A DNA stretch of 64,000 nucleotides, taken from Mycobacterium heckeshornense (GTDB lineage Bacteria; Actinomycetota; Actinomycetes; Mycobacteriales; Mycobacteriaceae). A model generated the notes under the pieces. It made no database searches. It worked only from the letters and a program-made list of their open reading frames with translations, and was not told the origin of the DNA. The stretch spans positions 1,860,001 through 1,924,000 of the forward strand of contig NZ_AP024237.1 in assembly GCF_016592155.1 (NCBI RefSeq). The letters run 5' to 3'. This document shows, one piece after another, positions 46,748 to 56,390 of the stretch (position 1 is the first letter of the stretch; each line of letters begins with the position of its first letter). The translations under genes and the position numbers were made by a program.

Positions 46748-49700
46748 CGGCGATTCACGCGCACACCGGCGCGGCCAAAATCGAGGATGTTCTGGCGCTA
46801 AGCCCACTGCAGCAAGGCTTTTACTCACTGGCCAAGCTCGCCGGCGACGGTGTCGACCTCTACACCATGCAGTTCGTCGCTGACATCGAAGGCCCGCTCG
46901 ACGTGGCGCGGCTGCGCCTCAGCGCCGAGGCGATGCTGGGGCGCCATCCGAACCTGCGGGCCTCATTCTGGGATCGCGATCTGCCGCACCCGGTACAGAT
47001 CGTCCCGGTCGAGGTGACGCTGCCGTGGCGTGAACTTGCCGCTGAGCCAACCGAATTCGACAGTATCGCCGAACACGAGCGGCTGACCAACTTCGACCTC
47101 GCCGAAGGCCCGCTAATGCGGTTTTTGTTGCTTCGCGTGCCCGGGGAGGCCGGCCAGCGGTTCCGGTTGATCCTCACCGTGCATCACATCCTGATGGATG
47201 CCTGGTCGTTGTCGGTGTTTTTCCGCGAGCTGATCGCGGTTTACCAACGCGGCGGCGACACCAGCGGACTGCCTAGTGCGCGACCATACCGCGACTATAT
47301 CGGATGGCTTGGAAAACAAGATATTTCGGGGACCACCCAACGCTGGATCGACTACGCCGCGTCCCTGCGAAGTCCGACCATGCTGGCCGAGGCCCACCAT
47401 TCGCGGCTGGGCACGGTGGTTCCGCAACGCACTGCGCTGTCGCTGGATGGGGCGGCCACGGCGCGATTGACCGGCTGGGCCCGTGAGCACGGCCTGACCC
47501 TGAACACCGTGCTGCAGTTCGCGTGGGCGGTGGTGTTGGGCCGGCTCACCGACCGGCGCGATGTCGCGTTCGGCACCGTCGTCTCGGGCCGTCCGCAAGA
47601 CCTGGCCGGTGTCGAAACGATGGTCGGGCTCTTCATCAACACCGTGCCGGTGGTGGTGGAACTGGCACCGGGCAAGTCGGTTCTCGAACAGTGCCGGGTG
47701 CTGCAGCAGCGAAGTGCCGCCATGCGCGACCTCGGCTTCATCGGCCTGTCGCAGTTGCAGCGCGCTACCGGCCGGGGAGCGCTGTTCGACACCCTGCTGG
47801 TGTTCGAAAACGTCGCGATCGGGCCGACCGCCGAGACCGTCGTCAGCGAGGACGGTGTCCGGTTCCGGCCCGTGGGCGCCGAAAGCCTGGCGCACTACCC
47901 GCTGACCATCGTCAGCTGCCCGCCCGACGACCGGTTGATGCTGATGCTTGAGGCAGTGCCGGAGGCGCTGCCGCACATGTCGGTGGCCGATATCGGCGAA
48001 CGGATGCTCAGCGTGCTGCGCCAGCTGCCGGAGTCGGGTGGTCGCGCCGCGGATCATCTCGACGTGCTGTTGCCCGCTGAACGGCACCGGCTGACCGCGC
48101 CCGAGCCGGTCATCCCCAGCACCGATTCGGCAACCGTCGGTGCGGCCTTCCGCCGCCAGGCCGACGCCACGCCCGATGCGGTGGCGCTGTCCTTCGCCGA
48201 CGGCGCGCTGACCTATGCGGAGCTGCGCGACGCCGCCACCCGGTTGGCACGCGTGCTGGCCGACCGCGGCGTCGCGCCGGAAGACCTTGTCGCACTGGCG
48301 CTCCCGCGCTCACCGGCCTCGGTGATCGCGGTCCTGGCGGTGCTGCAGACCGGCGCGGCGTATGTACCGGTGGATCTCGAGCTGCCCGGGCATCGTATCG
48401 CCTCGATTTTGCGGCAATCGGCCCCGCGGCTCACCGTGACCGTCGCGCACAGCGCAGCAAGCGTCGGCGGGTACCCAGACACCGGCGAATTGCTGGTCCT
48501 CGACGATCCCGCAGTGGCTCACCAGATCGCCGGCCAAGGTGGCGATGCGGTGCCCGAGCGTGCCCGCCCGGACAACGCCGCCTATGTCATCTTCACCTCC
48601 GGTTCGACCGGTGAGCCCAAAGGCGTCGTCGGCACCCATCGGGCCCTGCTGTCCTATTTCGCCGACCACCGCGAACGCGTATACCGCCCGGCCACAGAGA
48701 CTTTGGGCCGTCCGCTGCGCATCGCCCACGCCTGGTCGCTGAGCTTCGACGCGTCATGGCAGCCGCTGGTCGGGTTGCTCGACGGCCACGCCGTGCACCT
48801 TTTCGGAGCCGAAGATATGCGCGACGCCGCCCGGCTCGTCGACGGGATCGACCGCTGGCGCATCGACATGATCGACACCTCACCGTCGATGTTTTCCCAG
48901 CTGGCCGCGGCCGGACTCCTCGACCTGCAGGCGCCTGAACGCCCCGGCCGGCCGCGGCTGACCGTGCTGGCGCTCGGTGGGGAGGCGATCACGGCCGACG
49001 ACTGGGCGCGGCTGCGGGCACTGCCCGACACCGCGGTGCACAACTGCTACGGCCCCACCGAGACCACCGTCGAATCGGTGGTGGCCGATGTCGCCGATTC
49101 GCCGGTGGTCAACATCGGGACGGCGGTTCGCGGCATGCGGGCCTACGTGCTCGACTCGGCGTTGCGGCCGGCTCCCGACGGCGCCGTGGGGGAGCTGTAT
49201 CTGGCCGGAAACCAGCTCACCCGTGGCTATTTGGGGCGCCCGGCCGCGACAGCGGCAGCGTTCGTCGCGGACCCCTACCGCGCCGGGGAGCGGATGTATC
49301 GCACCGGCGATCTGGTGCGGCGGCTGGCGTCGGGCCGATTGGCCTACCTCGGCCGCGGCGACGACCAGGTGAAGGTTCGCGGCTATCGCATCGAAGTCGC
49401 CGAAGTGGTGGCCGCGCTATCGGCAAGCCCGGGCGTGGCCAGCGCCGCGGTGATTCCGGTGCGCGGCGCCACCGGCACCCGGCTGATCGGATTTGTGACG
49501 GCCGAGCGCGATAGTGGCGCCTTGAATGCCGCCGCGGTGCGGGCCGATGTCGCGCAGCGGTTGCCCGTCTATATGGTGCCGGCGCGGATCACCGTCGTGG
49601 ACGCGATGCCGTTGACAGCGCACGGCAAGCTCGACACCGCGGCGTTACTGGCCGCCGCGGGCGACGCGCCCGATCCGGGTGCTGGGGCGGGCCGCGCTCC

Positions 49701-51342
49701 GGCCACCGACACCGAGCGGATGCTGGCAGCGGCGCTGGCCGAGCTGTTCGACGGTGCCACGCCCGGTGCGCAGCAGGATCTCTTCGAGCTCGGCATGGAC
49801 AGCATCGTGGCGATATCGCTGGCCAACAAGACCCGTCACCTTGGGGTGACGCCGCGGATGGTGTTGGCCAACCCGACGATCGAACTGCTCGCCGCGGCGG
49901 TGCACGCGGGCCAAGCCGCGCCGCGCGCCGAGGCGGCCGACGATCCGGACCGGTTCGGCGAGGTTGTCGCGCTGCCGATCGCGTCATGGATGTACGAGTT
50001 CGGCAACTTCCGGCGCTTCGTCCAGACGCCGCTCATCTCGTTGCCACCGAATATCACTGCGGCACAACTAGAATCACTGCTTCAGGCGGTGCTGGACCGT
50101 CACGACATGCTGCGCGCCCAGCTCGACATCAGCCACGACGGCTATCGTTTGACCACTCGACCACCCGGCGTCGTGCGGGCCGCCGACATCCTCACGCGGG
50201 TTACCGGACCGGTGGCTGACACCCTGAACGTGCACGCACACAAGGTGATCGACCGCATCGATCCGTTCGCCGGGGTGATGGTTCGGGCGTTGTGGTGCGA
50301 CGACCCGGCTGGCGGATGTCTGCTTTTGGTCATGCACCACCTGGTCACCGATGCCGTGTCGTGGTTTGTGCTCATGGCTGGGCTGGCGGCAGGTTGGGAG
50401 CAGCTGTGTGACGGCGAAAAGCCAGCTCTACCAGGCGAATACACTACCTATCGAGAATTCTCGCGACTGCTGGAGCAGCGCAGCCGCAGCCGTGAAGTCG
50501 CGGCGCAGCGCGACTACTGGCTGGCGCAGCTGACCGGGCCCGACCCGGCGCTGGGTTCCCGGATGCCCGATCCGCGCCGCGACACCTGGGCCTCGCTGCG
50601 GCTGACCACGGCGCGCAGCGAGGTCGCCGACACCCGGCTGATGCTGGCCAAGGTTGCGTCGGCCGGCGCGGGCATCGGTGTGCGGGAGTTTCTGCTGGCC
50701 GCGCTGACGATGACGCTGACCTCATGGCGAGTCCGTCGGGGCGACCCGGTGGGCAACGGAGTGCTGGTGGCGCTGGAAGGCCACGGGCGCGAGGATCAGC
50801 TCGCCGGTCCTGATGCAGCGGTGGACACGTCGAACACCGTCGGCTGGTTTACCACTGTTTTCCCGGTCCGGGTCCGTCATCGCGGGCGACCACTCGACAT
50901 TGACACCGCACGTCGCGACCCGGCCGGCGCCCGTGATCTGCTGCGCGCGGTGGCCGATCAGGTCGCGGCGGTGCCCAACCACGGCCTGGACTACGGACTG
51001 CTGCGCTATCAGCGGCGCGACCCGGAGCTGGTGGCCGCGCCGCACCCGCAAGTGCAACTCAACTATGTCGGCCGGCTCGACCTCAGCCCCCAGCCGCCGG
51101 GCGCCGCCGCGTGGACCCTGGTCACCGACCCCGCGCGTCACGCGTGGCTGGCCCGGGCTCCCGAGCCGCAACTGCCGCTGCGCTACACCTTCGACGTGGT
51201 GCCGGTGGTGCATCCCAGCGCCGCGGGCCCCCAGCTGGTGACCAGCTGGCGGTGGAGCGAGCAGCTGAGCACCCAAGACGACGCCACGCAGTTGGCCCGG
51301 TTGTGGTGCGACGCGGTGGCGACGCTGGCGGGTGCGCTGTGA
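46744..51342 (+). CDS. mbtF: NRPS MbtF (C-A-PCP-E)
   Basis: The 1532-residue synthetase has C (HHILMDAW at 147), A (VIFTSGSTGEPKG, FDASW with the alpha-amino Asp, NCYGPTET, YRTGDLVRR), PCP (Ser1020 in GMDSIV) and a C-terminal epimerase-type domain (HHLVTDAVSW at 1198, YGLLRYQ, QVQLNYVGRLD). It would add the terminal lysine that closes to the caprolactam. No thioesterase domain follows. The GTG at 46744 overlaps the mbtE stop (GTGA). Confidence 0.93.
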   Translation: MTAIHAHTGAAKIEDVLALSPLQQGFYSLAKLAGDGVDLYTMQFVADIEGPLDVARLRLSAEAMLGRHPNLRASFWDRDLPHPVQIVPVEVTLPWRELAAEPTEFDSIAEHERLTNFDLAEGPLMRFLLLRVPGEAGQRFRLILTVHHILMDAWSLSVFFRELIAVYQRGGDTSGLPSARPYRDYIGWLGKQDISGTTQRWIDYAASLRSPTMLAEAHHSRLGTVVPQRTALSLDGAATARLTGWAREHGLTLNTVLQFAWAVVLGRLTDRRDVAFGTVVSGRPQDLAGVETMVGLFINTVPVVVELAPGKSVLEQCRVLQQRSAAMRDLGFIGLSQLQRATGRGALFDTLLVFENVAIGPTAETVVSEDGVRFRPVGAESLAHYPLTIVSCPPDDRLMLMLEAVPEALPHMSVADIGERMLSVLRQLPESGGRAADHLDVLLPAERHRLTAPEPVIPSTDSATVGAAFRRQADATPDAVALSFADGALTYAELRDAATRLARVLADRGVAPEDLVALALPRSPASVIAVLAVLQTGAAYVPVDLELPGHRIASILRQSAPRLTVTVAHSAASVGGYPDTGELLVLDDPAVAHQIAGQGGDAVPERARPDNAAYVIFTSGSTGEPKGVVGTHRALLSYFADHRERVYRPATETLGRPLRIAHAWSLSFDASWQPLVGLLDGHAVHLFGAEDMRDAARLVDGIDRWRIDMIDTSPSMFSQLAAAGLLDLQAPERPGRPRLTVLALGGEAITADDWARLRALPDTAVHNCYGPTETTVESVVADVADSPVVNIGTAVRGMRAYVLDSALRPAPDGAVGELYLAGNQLTRGYLGRPAATAAAFVADPYRAGERMYRTGDLVRRLASGRLAYLGRGDDQVKVRGYRIEVAEVVAALSASPGVASAAVIPVRGATGTRLIGFVTAERDSGALNAAAVRADVAQRLPVYMVPARITVVDAMPLTAHGKLDTAALLAAAGDAPDPGAGAGRAPATDTERMLAAALAELFDGATPGAQQDLFELGMDSIVAISLANKTRHLGVTPRMVLANPTIELLAAAVHAGQAAPRAEAADDPDRFGEVVALPIASWMYEFGNFRRFVQTPLISLPPNITAAQLESLLQAVLDRHDMLRAQLDISHDGYRLTTRPPGVVRAADILTRVTGPVADTLNVHAHKVIDRIDPFAGVMVRALWCDDPAGGCLLLVMHHLVTDAVSWFVLMAGLAAGWEQLCDGEKPALPGEYTTYREFSRLLEQRSRSREVAAQRDYWLAQLTGPDPALGSRMPDPRRDTWASLRLTTARSEVADTRLMLAKVASAGAGIGVREFLLAALTMTLTSWRVRRGDPVGNGVLVALEGHGREDQLAGPDAAVDTSNTVGWFTTVFPVRVRHRGRPLDIDTARRDPAGARDLLRAVADQVAAVPNHGLDYGLLRYQRRDPELVAAPHPQVQLNYVGRLDLSPQPPGAAAWTLVTDPARHAWLARAPEPQLPLRYTFDVVPVVHPSAAGPQLVTSWRWSEQLSTQDDATQLARLWCDAVATLAGAL

Positions 51343-51361
51343 GCCGAACCGGGGAGGCGTC

Positions 51362-52672
51362 ATGACAAAGGTGACCACACTTGCGGTGCTGGGAGCGGGC
51401 GCCAAGGCGGTGGCGGTTGCCGCCAAGGCGTCCGTGCTGCGCGACATGGGTGTCGACACACCGGATGTGGTCGCCGTCGAACGCACCGAAGTGGCCGCCA
51501 ATTGGCGGGCCGGTGGCGGGTGGACCGACGGGGCGCAGCGGCTGGGCACCAGCCCCGAGAAGGACGTCGGGTTTCCCTACCGATCCTCGCTGGTGCCGCG
51601 CCGCAACGCCGAACTCGACGAGCGGATGACCCGTTACAGCTGGCAGTCGTTTCTGATCAGCACCGGCCAGTTCGCCGACTGGATCGACCGCGGCAGACCC
51701 GCCCCCACACACCGGCGGTGGGCCCAGTATTTGCGCTGGGTGGCCCAGCAGGTCGGTATGACGGTGGTGGAGGGCGAGGTTGAACGGCTCTCCGTCGACG
51801 GCGACAGCTGGGCACTGCACACGCACGAAACCACCGTGCGGGCAGACGCATTGATGATCACCGGCCCGGGCCAAGCCGAAAAGTCATTGTTGCCGGGCAA
51901 TCCTCGAGTGCTCTCGATCGCCCAGTTCTGGCACCGCGCCGCAGGACCGGACCGCATCTGTGCCGACCGGGTGGCGGTGATCGGTGGCGGGGAGACCGCA
52001 GCATCGATCCTCAACGAGCTTTTCGGGCACCGGGTTTCGACGATCACCGTGATCTCGCCGCAGGTGACGCTATTCACCCGCGGCGAAGGCTTTTTCGAGA
52101 ACTCGCTGTTTTCCGACCCGACCAACTGGGGGCTGTTGACGCTGGAGGAGCGCCGCGACGCGGTGGCCCGCACCGACCGCGGCGTGTTCTCGGCGAGCGT
52201 GCAGGAGTTGCTGCTGGCTGACGACCGAATCAGACACCTGCGTGGCCGGGTGGCTCACGCGGTGGGCCGGGAAGGGCAGATACGGTTGACCCTGAGCACC
52301 GATCGGGGCACCGAAAACCTGGAAACGGTGCATGGGTTCGATCTGGTGATCGACGGGTCGGGCGCCGATCCGCTGTGGTTCTTGACGCTGTTCAGCCAGG
52401 ACGCTCTTGATCTGCTCGAGCTCGGGCTGGGTGGACCGCTGACCGGCGACAGCCTGCAGGAGGCGATCGGATACGATCTCGCCGTCGCGGCAGTCACGCC
52501 AAAGCTGTTCCTGCCCAACCTCGCTGGTCTTACCCAGGGTCCCGGCTTCCCGAACCTCAGCTGCCTGGGTCTGCTGTCCGACCGCGTGCTCGGCGCCATG
52601 CTGGCCAGCCGCCGTCACACGGCCTCTACTTCCGACACCACCAGAAACCCTGAGCACCACTCGATTCGATGA
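51362..52672 (+). CDS. mbtG: Lysine N6-monooxygenase MbtG
   Basis: The 436-residue flavoprotein hydroxylates the side-chain nitrogen of lysine for iron-binding hydroxamates. The N-terminal AVLGAGAKAVAVAAKA is the altered FAD motif typical of MbtG, followed by an NADPH site AVIGGGETAASIL around residue 208. The ATG follows GGGGAGGC. It is the last intact gene of the mbtB operon. In M. tuberculosis mbtH follows directly, but here there is no intact mbtH. Confidence 0.94.
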   Translation: MTKVTTLAVLGAGAKAVAVAAKASVLRDMGVDTPDVVAVERTEVAANWRAGGGWTDGAQRLGTSPEKDVGFPYRSSLVPRRNAELDERMTRYSWQSFLISTGQFADWIDRGRPAPTHRRWAQYLRWVAQQVGMTVVEGEVERLSVDGDSWALHTHETTVRADALMITGPGQAEKSLLPGNPRVLSIAQFWHRAAGPDRICADRVAVIGGGETAASILNELFGHRVSTITVISPQVTLFTRGEGFFENSLFSDPTNWGLLTLEERRDAVARTDRGVFSASVQELLLADDRIRHLRGRVAHAVGREGQIRLTLSTDRGTENLETVHGFDLVIDGSGADPLWFLTLFSQDALDLLELGLGGPLTGDSLQEAIGYDLAVAAVTPKLFLPNLAGLTQGPGFPNLSCLGLLSDRVLGAMLASRRHTASTSDTTRNPEHHSIR

Positions 52673-52739
52673 CGAGGACAACATCGACCGGCAGCTTCGT
52701 CTCATGCGGGCAGCCCGAGGCACCGGGCGCGGTTATTGA
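52650..52739 (+). pseudogene. mbtH: Possible mbtH remnant after mbtG
   Basis: Overlapping the mbtG end in another frame, CTG-AGC-ACC-ACT-CGA reads (M)STTRFDDEDN, like the MbtH N-terminus (MSTNPFDDDNG). A few bases later another frame reads GSFV, like the following GxFFVLVN. The diagnostic SLWP, the two conserved Trp and the rest of the ~70-residue protein are absent, and the frame closes at 52739. Nothing else recognisable lies between 52740 and 52964. The match is short, so this is a suggestion. Confidence 0.42.
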
Positions 52740-52964
52740 GCAGGTTATGGCGCGTCTGTGCGGGGATCGCGATGTCCGGAATGCTGGTGTCGTTGTTAAC
52801 GCTGGTGCATGTGTCGCCTTGCGGGCCGTTGTGTTACGTGTGCAGCGCGGATCGCCGCGCGGTAACGCACCCATCAGGGACACGCTCCGCATAGGATCAG
52901 CCAGCGCCGAGCACCCGACCGGCACAATGGCACCGACGTGGACAACCAACGAGAAGGGACATCC

Positions 52965-53471
52965 ATGACCGTGAAATTCCTTGCCACCGGTGCGGCGACC
53001 GTCGCAGCGATCACAGCCGCGTCAGCGGGTCTGACCTGCATCGCGCATCCTGCCTGGTCCCAGCCGCTGCCCGTGGTCGTCAGCGCACCATTGCCGCTGG
53101 ACCCGCCGCCGGCACCGAGCCTGCCAAGCGCTGAGCAGTTGGCCGATCTGTGCAACCAAGTGACCAACCCGGGCGTGGGGTACGGGGCCAAGAACAACCT
53201 CGTCGAGGGCGGCATCAGCCCCAGCGAAGGCCATGACGCCGACCACAAACTAAGAGAGGCCTACCGGCACGGGTATTTCCCGGAGAATTTCAGCGTGGCG
53301 AATATCCAGCAGGCCGGTCCGAACGTTACGGCCGACGTGACCACCTCGGGTCCAAAACTGGCGGTACCGGTGACGCAGAACTACACGTTCGCCAACCAGG
53401 GTGGCAACTGGGTCATCTCGCACGACTCTGCAGTGGCGCTGCTGCAGACGGCCACCGCCGGAGTCGACTAA
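52965..53471 (+). CDS. cfp2: Secreted low-molecular-weight antigen CFP2 (MTB12 family)
   Basis: The 168-residue protein has a Sec signal peptide (hydrophobic residues ~7-26, cleavage near AWSQP), a Pro-rich linker (APLPLDPPPAP), then a small globular domain (EQLADLCNQVTNPGV...GNWVISHDSAVALLQ). It is the Mtb12/CFP2-type secreted antigen and is expected in this place from M. tuberculosis synteny (Rv2376c). The function in the cell is unknown. The ATG follows GAGAAGGGA. Confidence 0.88.
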   Translation: MTVKFLATGAATVAAITAASAGLTCIAHPAWSQPLPVVVSAPLPLDPPPAPSLPSAEQLADLCNQVTNPGVGYGAKNNLVEGGISPSEGHDADHKLREAYRHGYFPENFSVANIQQAGPNVTADVTTSGPKLAVPVTQNYTFANQGGNWVISHDSAVALLQTATAGVD

Positions 53472-54182
53472 TCGGCCACCGCGCTCAGGTCGAGCCTGGC
53501 CAGGCGGGCCGGGTCGGCGAGCACGTCGATCGCGGTGATCCGTCCGTCGCGCACGACGAAACCCATGACCGCGGTGGCCCATCCCGCCACGCAGATCACC
53601 GCGCCGGCGGCGCCGTTGACGGTGGCAGGGCGCACCAGGCGCTCGGGCTGTGCGTAACTGTGCGCCAGCCCGGCCACCGCGAATGCGCCCCGCACCGAGC
53701 GGACCGCACCAGGACCGAAGTCGCCGCGCAATACCGCGTCGGGATCTAGCAGCGCGACCAGGCGGTCGAAGTCGCCGGCGCGCCCCGCCGCGAAGAACGC
53801 CTCGGCCACCTCACGCTGAGCCGCCGGGTCCGCGTCGGGAATCGGGCCGGCATCGTTGATGCGACGCCGTGCCCGGCTGGCGAGCTTGCGGGTGGCCTGC
53901 GGTGTGCGGTCCACGATCGGGTCGGGAACCTGAGCGACCAGTTCCTCGGCGCGACGGACCCGTCGAGCGCGCAGCGTATTCAGGCAGATCCGGGCCACGA
54001 CCGTGGTCAGCCACGCGTCGAGGTTGGCGATCTCGTCGATGCCCACCGGGTCACGGGTCAGGCCAGGCGTCCTGCACCGCGTCCTCGGCGTCCTGAACCG
54101 AGCCCAGCATCCGGTAGGCAAGCGCGCTCAATTGCGGGCGCGCCGCCTCGAATTGCGTTGCCAGCGACGCGTCTGCGGTCAC
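53468..54182 (-). pseudogene. ECF41-type sigma factor, frameshifted and deleted
   Basis: The N-terminus (SLATQFEAARPQLSALAYR, region 2 start) lies in one frame from GTG 54182. Near 54062 about 5 bases are missing (DAW then a shifted DPVGIDEIANLDAWL). Further on, PDPIV jumps straight to DRTPQATRKLASRARRR, omitting the middle of the sigma-4 region. The C-terminal SnoaL-like extension (residues from AQREVAEAFFAAG to the end) is intact, as is usual for ECF41. It overlaps the stop of the carboxymuconolactone decarboxylase gene, the usual ECF41 partner. Confidence 0.75.
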
Positions 54183-54775
54183 CGGCCGTCGGTGTCCGGC
54201 ACCGCGCAGACCATGCCCTCGGAGAAGCCCGACGAACCGATGCCGAGCGCCAGGTTGAACCGGGCCCGCAAGTTCTCCAGGGCGATGAGGTAGGTCAGTT
54301 CGACAAGCGCGGCGGCACCGAACACGGCGCGCAGCGCGTCGACAAGCTCGTCGCTGACCTCGACCGGTGTCCGGCTCATCGCTGCGGCGTAGTCGAGCAC
54401 CAGCCGGTCCGTTGCAGAAAAACACGCCGCGGTCCGGTATGCCGGCAGCGCGAGCAGTTCCTCGTCGCTCAGCCCCCACCGGCGCGCGATCTGCGAACCG
54501 AGGTCGATGCAGTACTCGCAACGGACCGTGGTCGCGGCCTTCAGCTCGGCCAGTGCCCGGTGCCGGCGGTCGAGCAGATCGAGCTTGGCCGACGCCTGCT
54601 CGAGTTTGCCGTACGCGCTCAACAGCTTCGGGACGTGGGCATACATGCGCAGCGGTTCGAGCATCGTCTCGGTTTGGCGGCCCGCCAGCCTGGTCAGGTG
54701 GCGCTTGGTGAAGAACCACGCGATCTTCGTGGCCGGCCCGGCGTCACGGTCGGAAACTCCGGCAAGTCGCGGCAT
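54179..54775 (-). CDS. Carboxymuconolactone decarboxylase-like protein linked to ECF41
   Basis: The 198-residue protein has the CMD fold with the CEYCIDLGS motif near residue 86 (CxxC followed by an acidic residue, with no AhpD His pattern). ECF41 sigma factors are regularly encoded next to such proteins, and here the sigma gene overlaps by four bases. It looks intact although the sigma factor is broken, so it may have lost its regulator. The start at 54775 follows GGAGGG. Confidence 0.82.
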   Translation of the reverse strand: MPRLAGVSDRDAGPATKIAWFFTKRHLTRLAGRQTETMLEPLRMYAHVPKLLSAYGKLEQASAKLDLLDRRHRALAELKAATTVRCEYCIDLGSQIARRWGLSDEELLALPAYRTAACFSATDRLVLDYAAAMSRTPVEVSDELVDALRAVFGAAALVELTYLIALENLRARFNLALGIGSSGFSEGMVCAVPDTDGR

Positions 54776-54837
54776 GGCATCCCTCCTGAAGGTGGTCTCA
54801 GTTATCCGACACCCGGCGGCGCCACACTGTGACCGCG

Positions 54838-55152
54838 TTACGCCCGCCGGCTCGGCGGCACGTCCATATCCAGCAGGCGCGCATGCAGCACGGTGCGATT
54901 ACGCAGCGCCGCACGCACCGCCCGGTGCAGGCCGTCCTCGAGATAGACGGTGCCCTTCCACTTCACCGCGTGCGGAAAAAGGTCACCGTAGAAGGTCGAG
55001 TCCTCCGACAACAACCGGTCCAACGCGAGCACGGTTGTGGTGGTGACCAATTCGTCGAGCCGGATTTGCCGCGGCGGTATCCGCGACCAGTCCCGGTAGG
55101 ACAGGCCGTGATCCGGGTATGGCTTGCCGTCCCGCACACCCTTGAAGATCAT
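54838..55152 (-). CDS. Small conserved mycobacterial protein (Rv2375-like)
   Basis: The 104-residue protein starts MIFKGVRDGKPYPDHGLSYRDW, and ends with YLEDGLHRAVRAALRNRTVLHARLLD. The segment DGLHRAVRAA resembles the DGHHR motif of ParB-like nucleotide-binding domains, a weak likeness. It occupies the place of Rv2375 between cfp2 and hrcA and is divergent from hrcA. No function is known to me. The ATG at 55152 is the first before the conserved part. Confidence 0.72.
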   Translation of the reverse strand: MIFKGVRDGKPYPDHGLSYRDWSRIPPRQIRLDELVTTTTVLALDRLLSEDSTFYGDLFPHAVKWKGTVYLEDGLHRAVRAALRNRTVLHARLLDMDVPPSRRA

Positions 55153-55287
55153 CTCGCTGCGACGTCCCGGCCCGACGTGAGCATGGTTGACAAGGTTAGC
55201 GCGGCGAGAATGCGGGCCGAAACGGCGAACACCGTGATGCGCTGGTCGTGGCCCTAAAATGGAGCCGTTCAGGGAAAGGTGATTGCG

Positions 55288-56319
55288 ATGGGAAGTGCCG
55301 AGGAGCGTCGCTTTGAGGTGCTGCGCGCCATCGTCGCCGACTTCGTCGCCACCAAGGAGCCGATTGGCTCGAAGGCCCTGGTGGAACGGCATAACCTTGG
55401 CGTGTCCAGCGCCACCGTCCGCAACGACATGGCCGTGCTCGAGGCCGAGGGCTACATCACCCAGCCGCACACCAGCTCCGGCCGGGTGCCGACCGAAAAG
55501 GGCTACCGCGAGTTCGTCGACCGGCTCGAGGACGTCAAACCGCTGTCCGCGGCCGAGCGACGGGCGATCCAGAAGTTCCTGGAATCCGGCGTCGACCTCG
55601 ATGACGTGCTGCGCCGCGCGGTACGGCTGCTCGCCCAGCTCACCCGCCAGGTCGCGATCGTGCAGTACCCGACGCTGTCGACGTCGACGGTGCGGCACCT
55701 GGAAGTGATCGCACTGACACCGGCGCGGCTGCTGATGGTCGTGATCACCGACACCGGCCGAGTCGACCAGCGCATCGTCGAACTCGGCGACGTCATCGAC
55801 GAGCACCAACTGTCGCAGCTGCGCGACATGCTGGGCCAGGCGTTGGAGGGTAAGAAGCTGGCCGCGGCCTCGGCGGCGGTCGCCGAATTGGCCGAACACC
55901 TCGACGGCGCCGGCGGGCTGGGCGACGCGGTCGGCCGCGCCGCGACCGTGTTGGTGGAATCGCTGGTGGAGCACAACGAGGAACGGCTGCTGATGGGCGG
56001 CACCGCCAACCTGACCCGCAACACCGCCGACTTCGGCGGTTCTTTGCGGTCCATCCTGGAAGCCCTCGAGGAACAGGTCGTGGTGCTGCGGCTGCTCGCG
56101 GCCCAGCAGGAAGCCGGCAAGGTGACCGTGCGCATCGGTCACGAGACCGAGGCCGAGGAGATGGCCGCCACGTCGGTGGTGTCGACCGCCTATGGCACCC
56201 ATGACACGATCTACGGGGGCATGGGTGTGCTCGGCCCGACCCGAATGGACTATCCGGGAACTATCGCTACCGTTGCTGCAGTTGCTATGTACATCGGCGA
56301 AGTGCTGGGTGCCCGATGA
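55288..56319 (+). CDS. hrcA: Heat-inducible repressor HrcA
   Basis: The 343-residue protein represses groES/groEL-type operons by binding CIRCE elements. The winged helix ([24 protein letters not shown]) and [16 protein letters not shown] are at the N-terminus, followed by the HrcA domain ([15 protein letters not shown] and [15 protein letters not shown] [12 protein letters not shown]). The ATG at 55288 follows GGAAAGG by 8 bases and gives the M. tuberculosis length of 343. No CIRCE repeat is visible here. It is followed by dnaJ2, as in other mycobacteria. Confidence 0.95.
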   Translation: MGSAEERRFEVLRAIVADFVATKEPIGSKALVERHNLGVSSATVRNDMAVLEAEGYITQPHTSSGRVPTEKGYREFVDRLEDVKPLSAAERRAIQKFLESGVDLDDVLRRAVRLLAQLTRQVAIVQYPTLSTSTVRHLEVIALTPARLLMVVITDTGRVDQRIVELGDVIDEHQLSQLRDMLGQALEGKKLAAASAAVAELAEHLDGAGGLGDAVGRAATVLVESLVEHNEERLLMGGTANLTRNTADFGGSLRSILEALEEQVVVLRLLAAQQEAGKVTVRIGHETEAEEMAATSVVSTAYGTHDTIYGGMGVLGPTRMDYPGTIATVAAVAMYIGEVLGAR

Positions 56320-56390
56320 TCGCGCACCTGCTGCAGAATTTGTGGACAGCCGCGTAACGCGGCCCAAGAACGGCTTGGGAAAGGTTAGGC

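Noticed and set aside
55153..55287. CIRCE element before hrcA
   Set aside because: No TTAGCACTC-N9-GAGTGCTAA-like repeat is present; HrcA targets must lie elsewhere.
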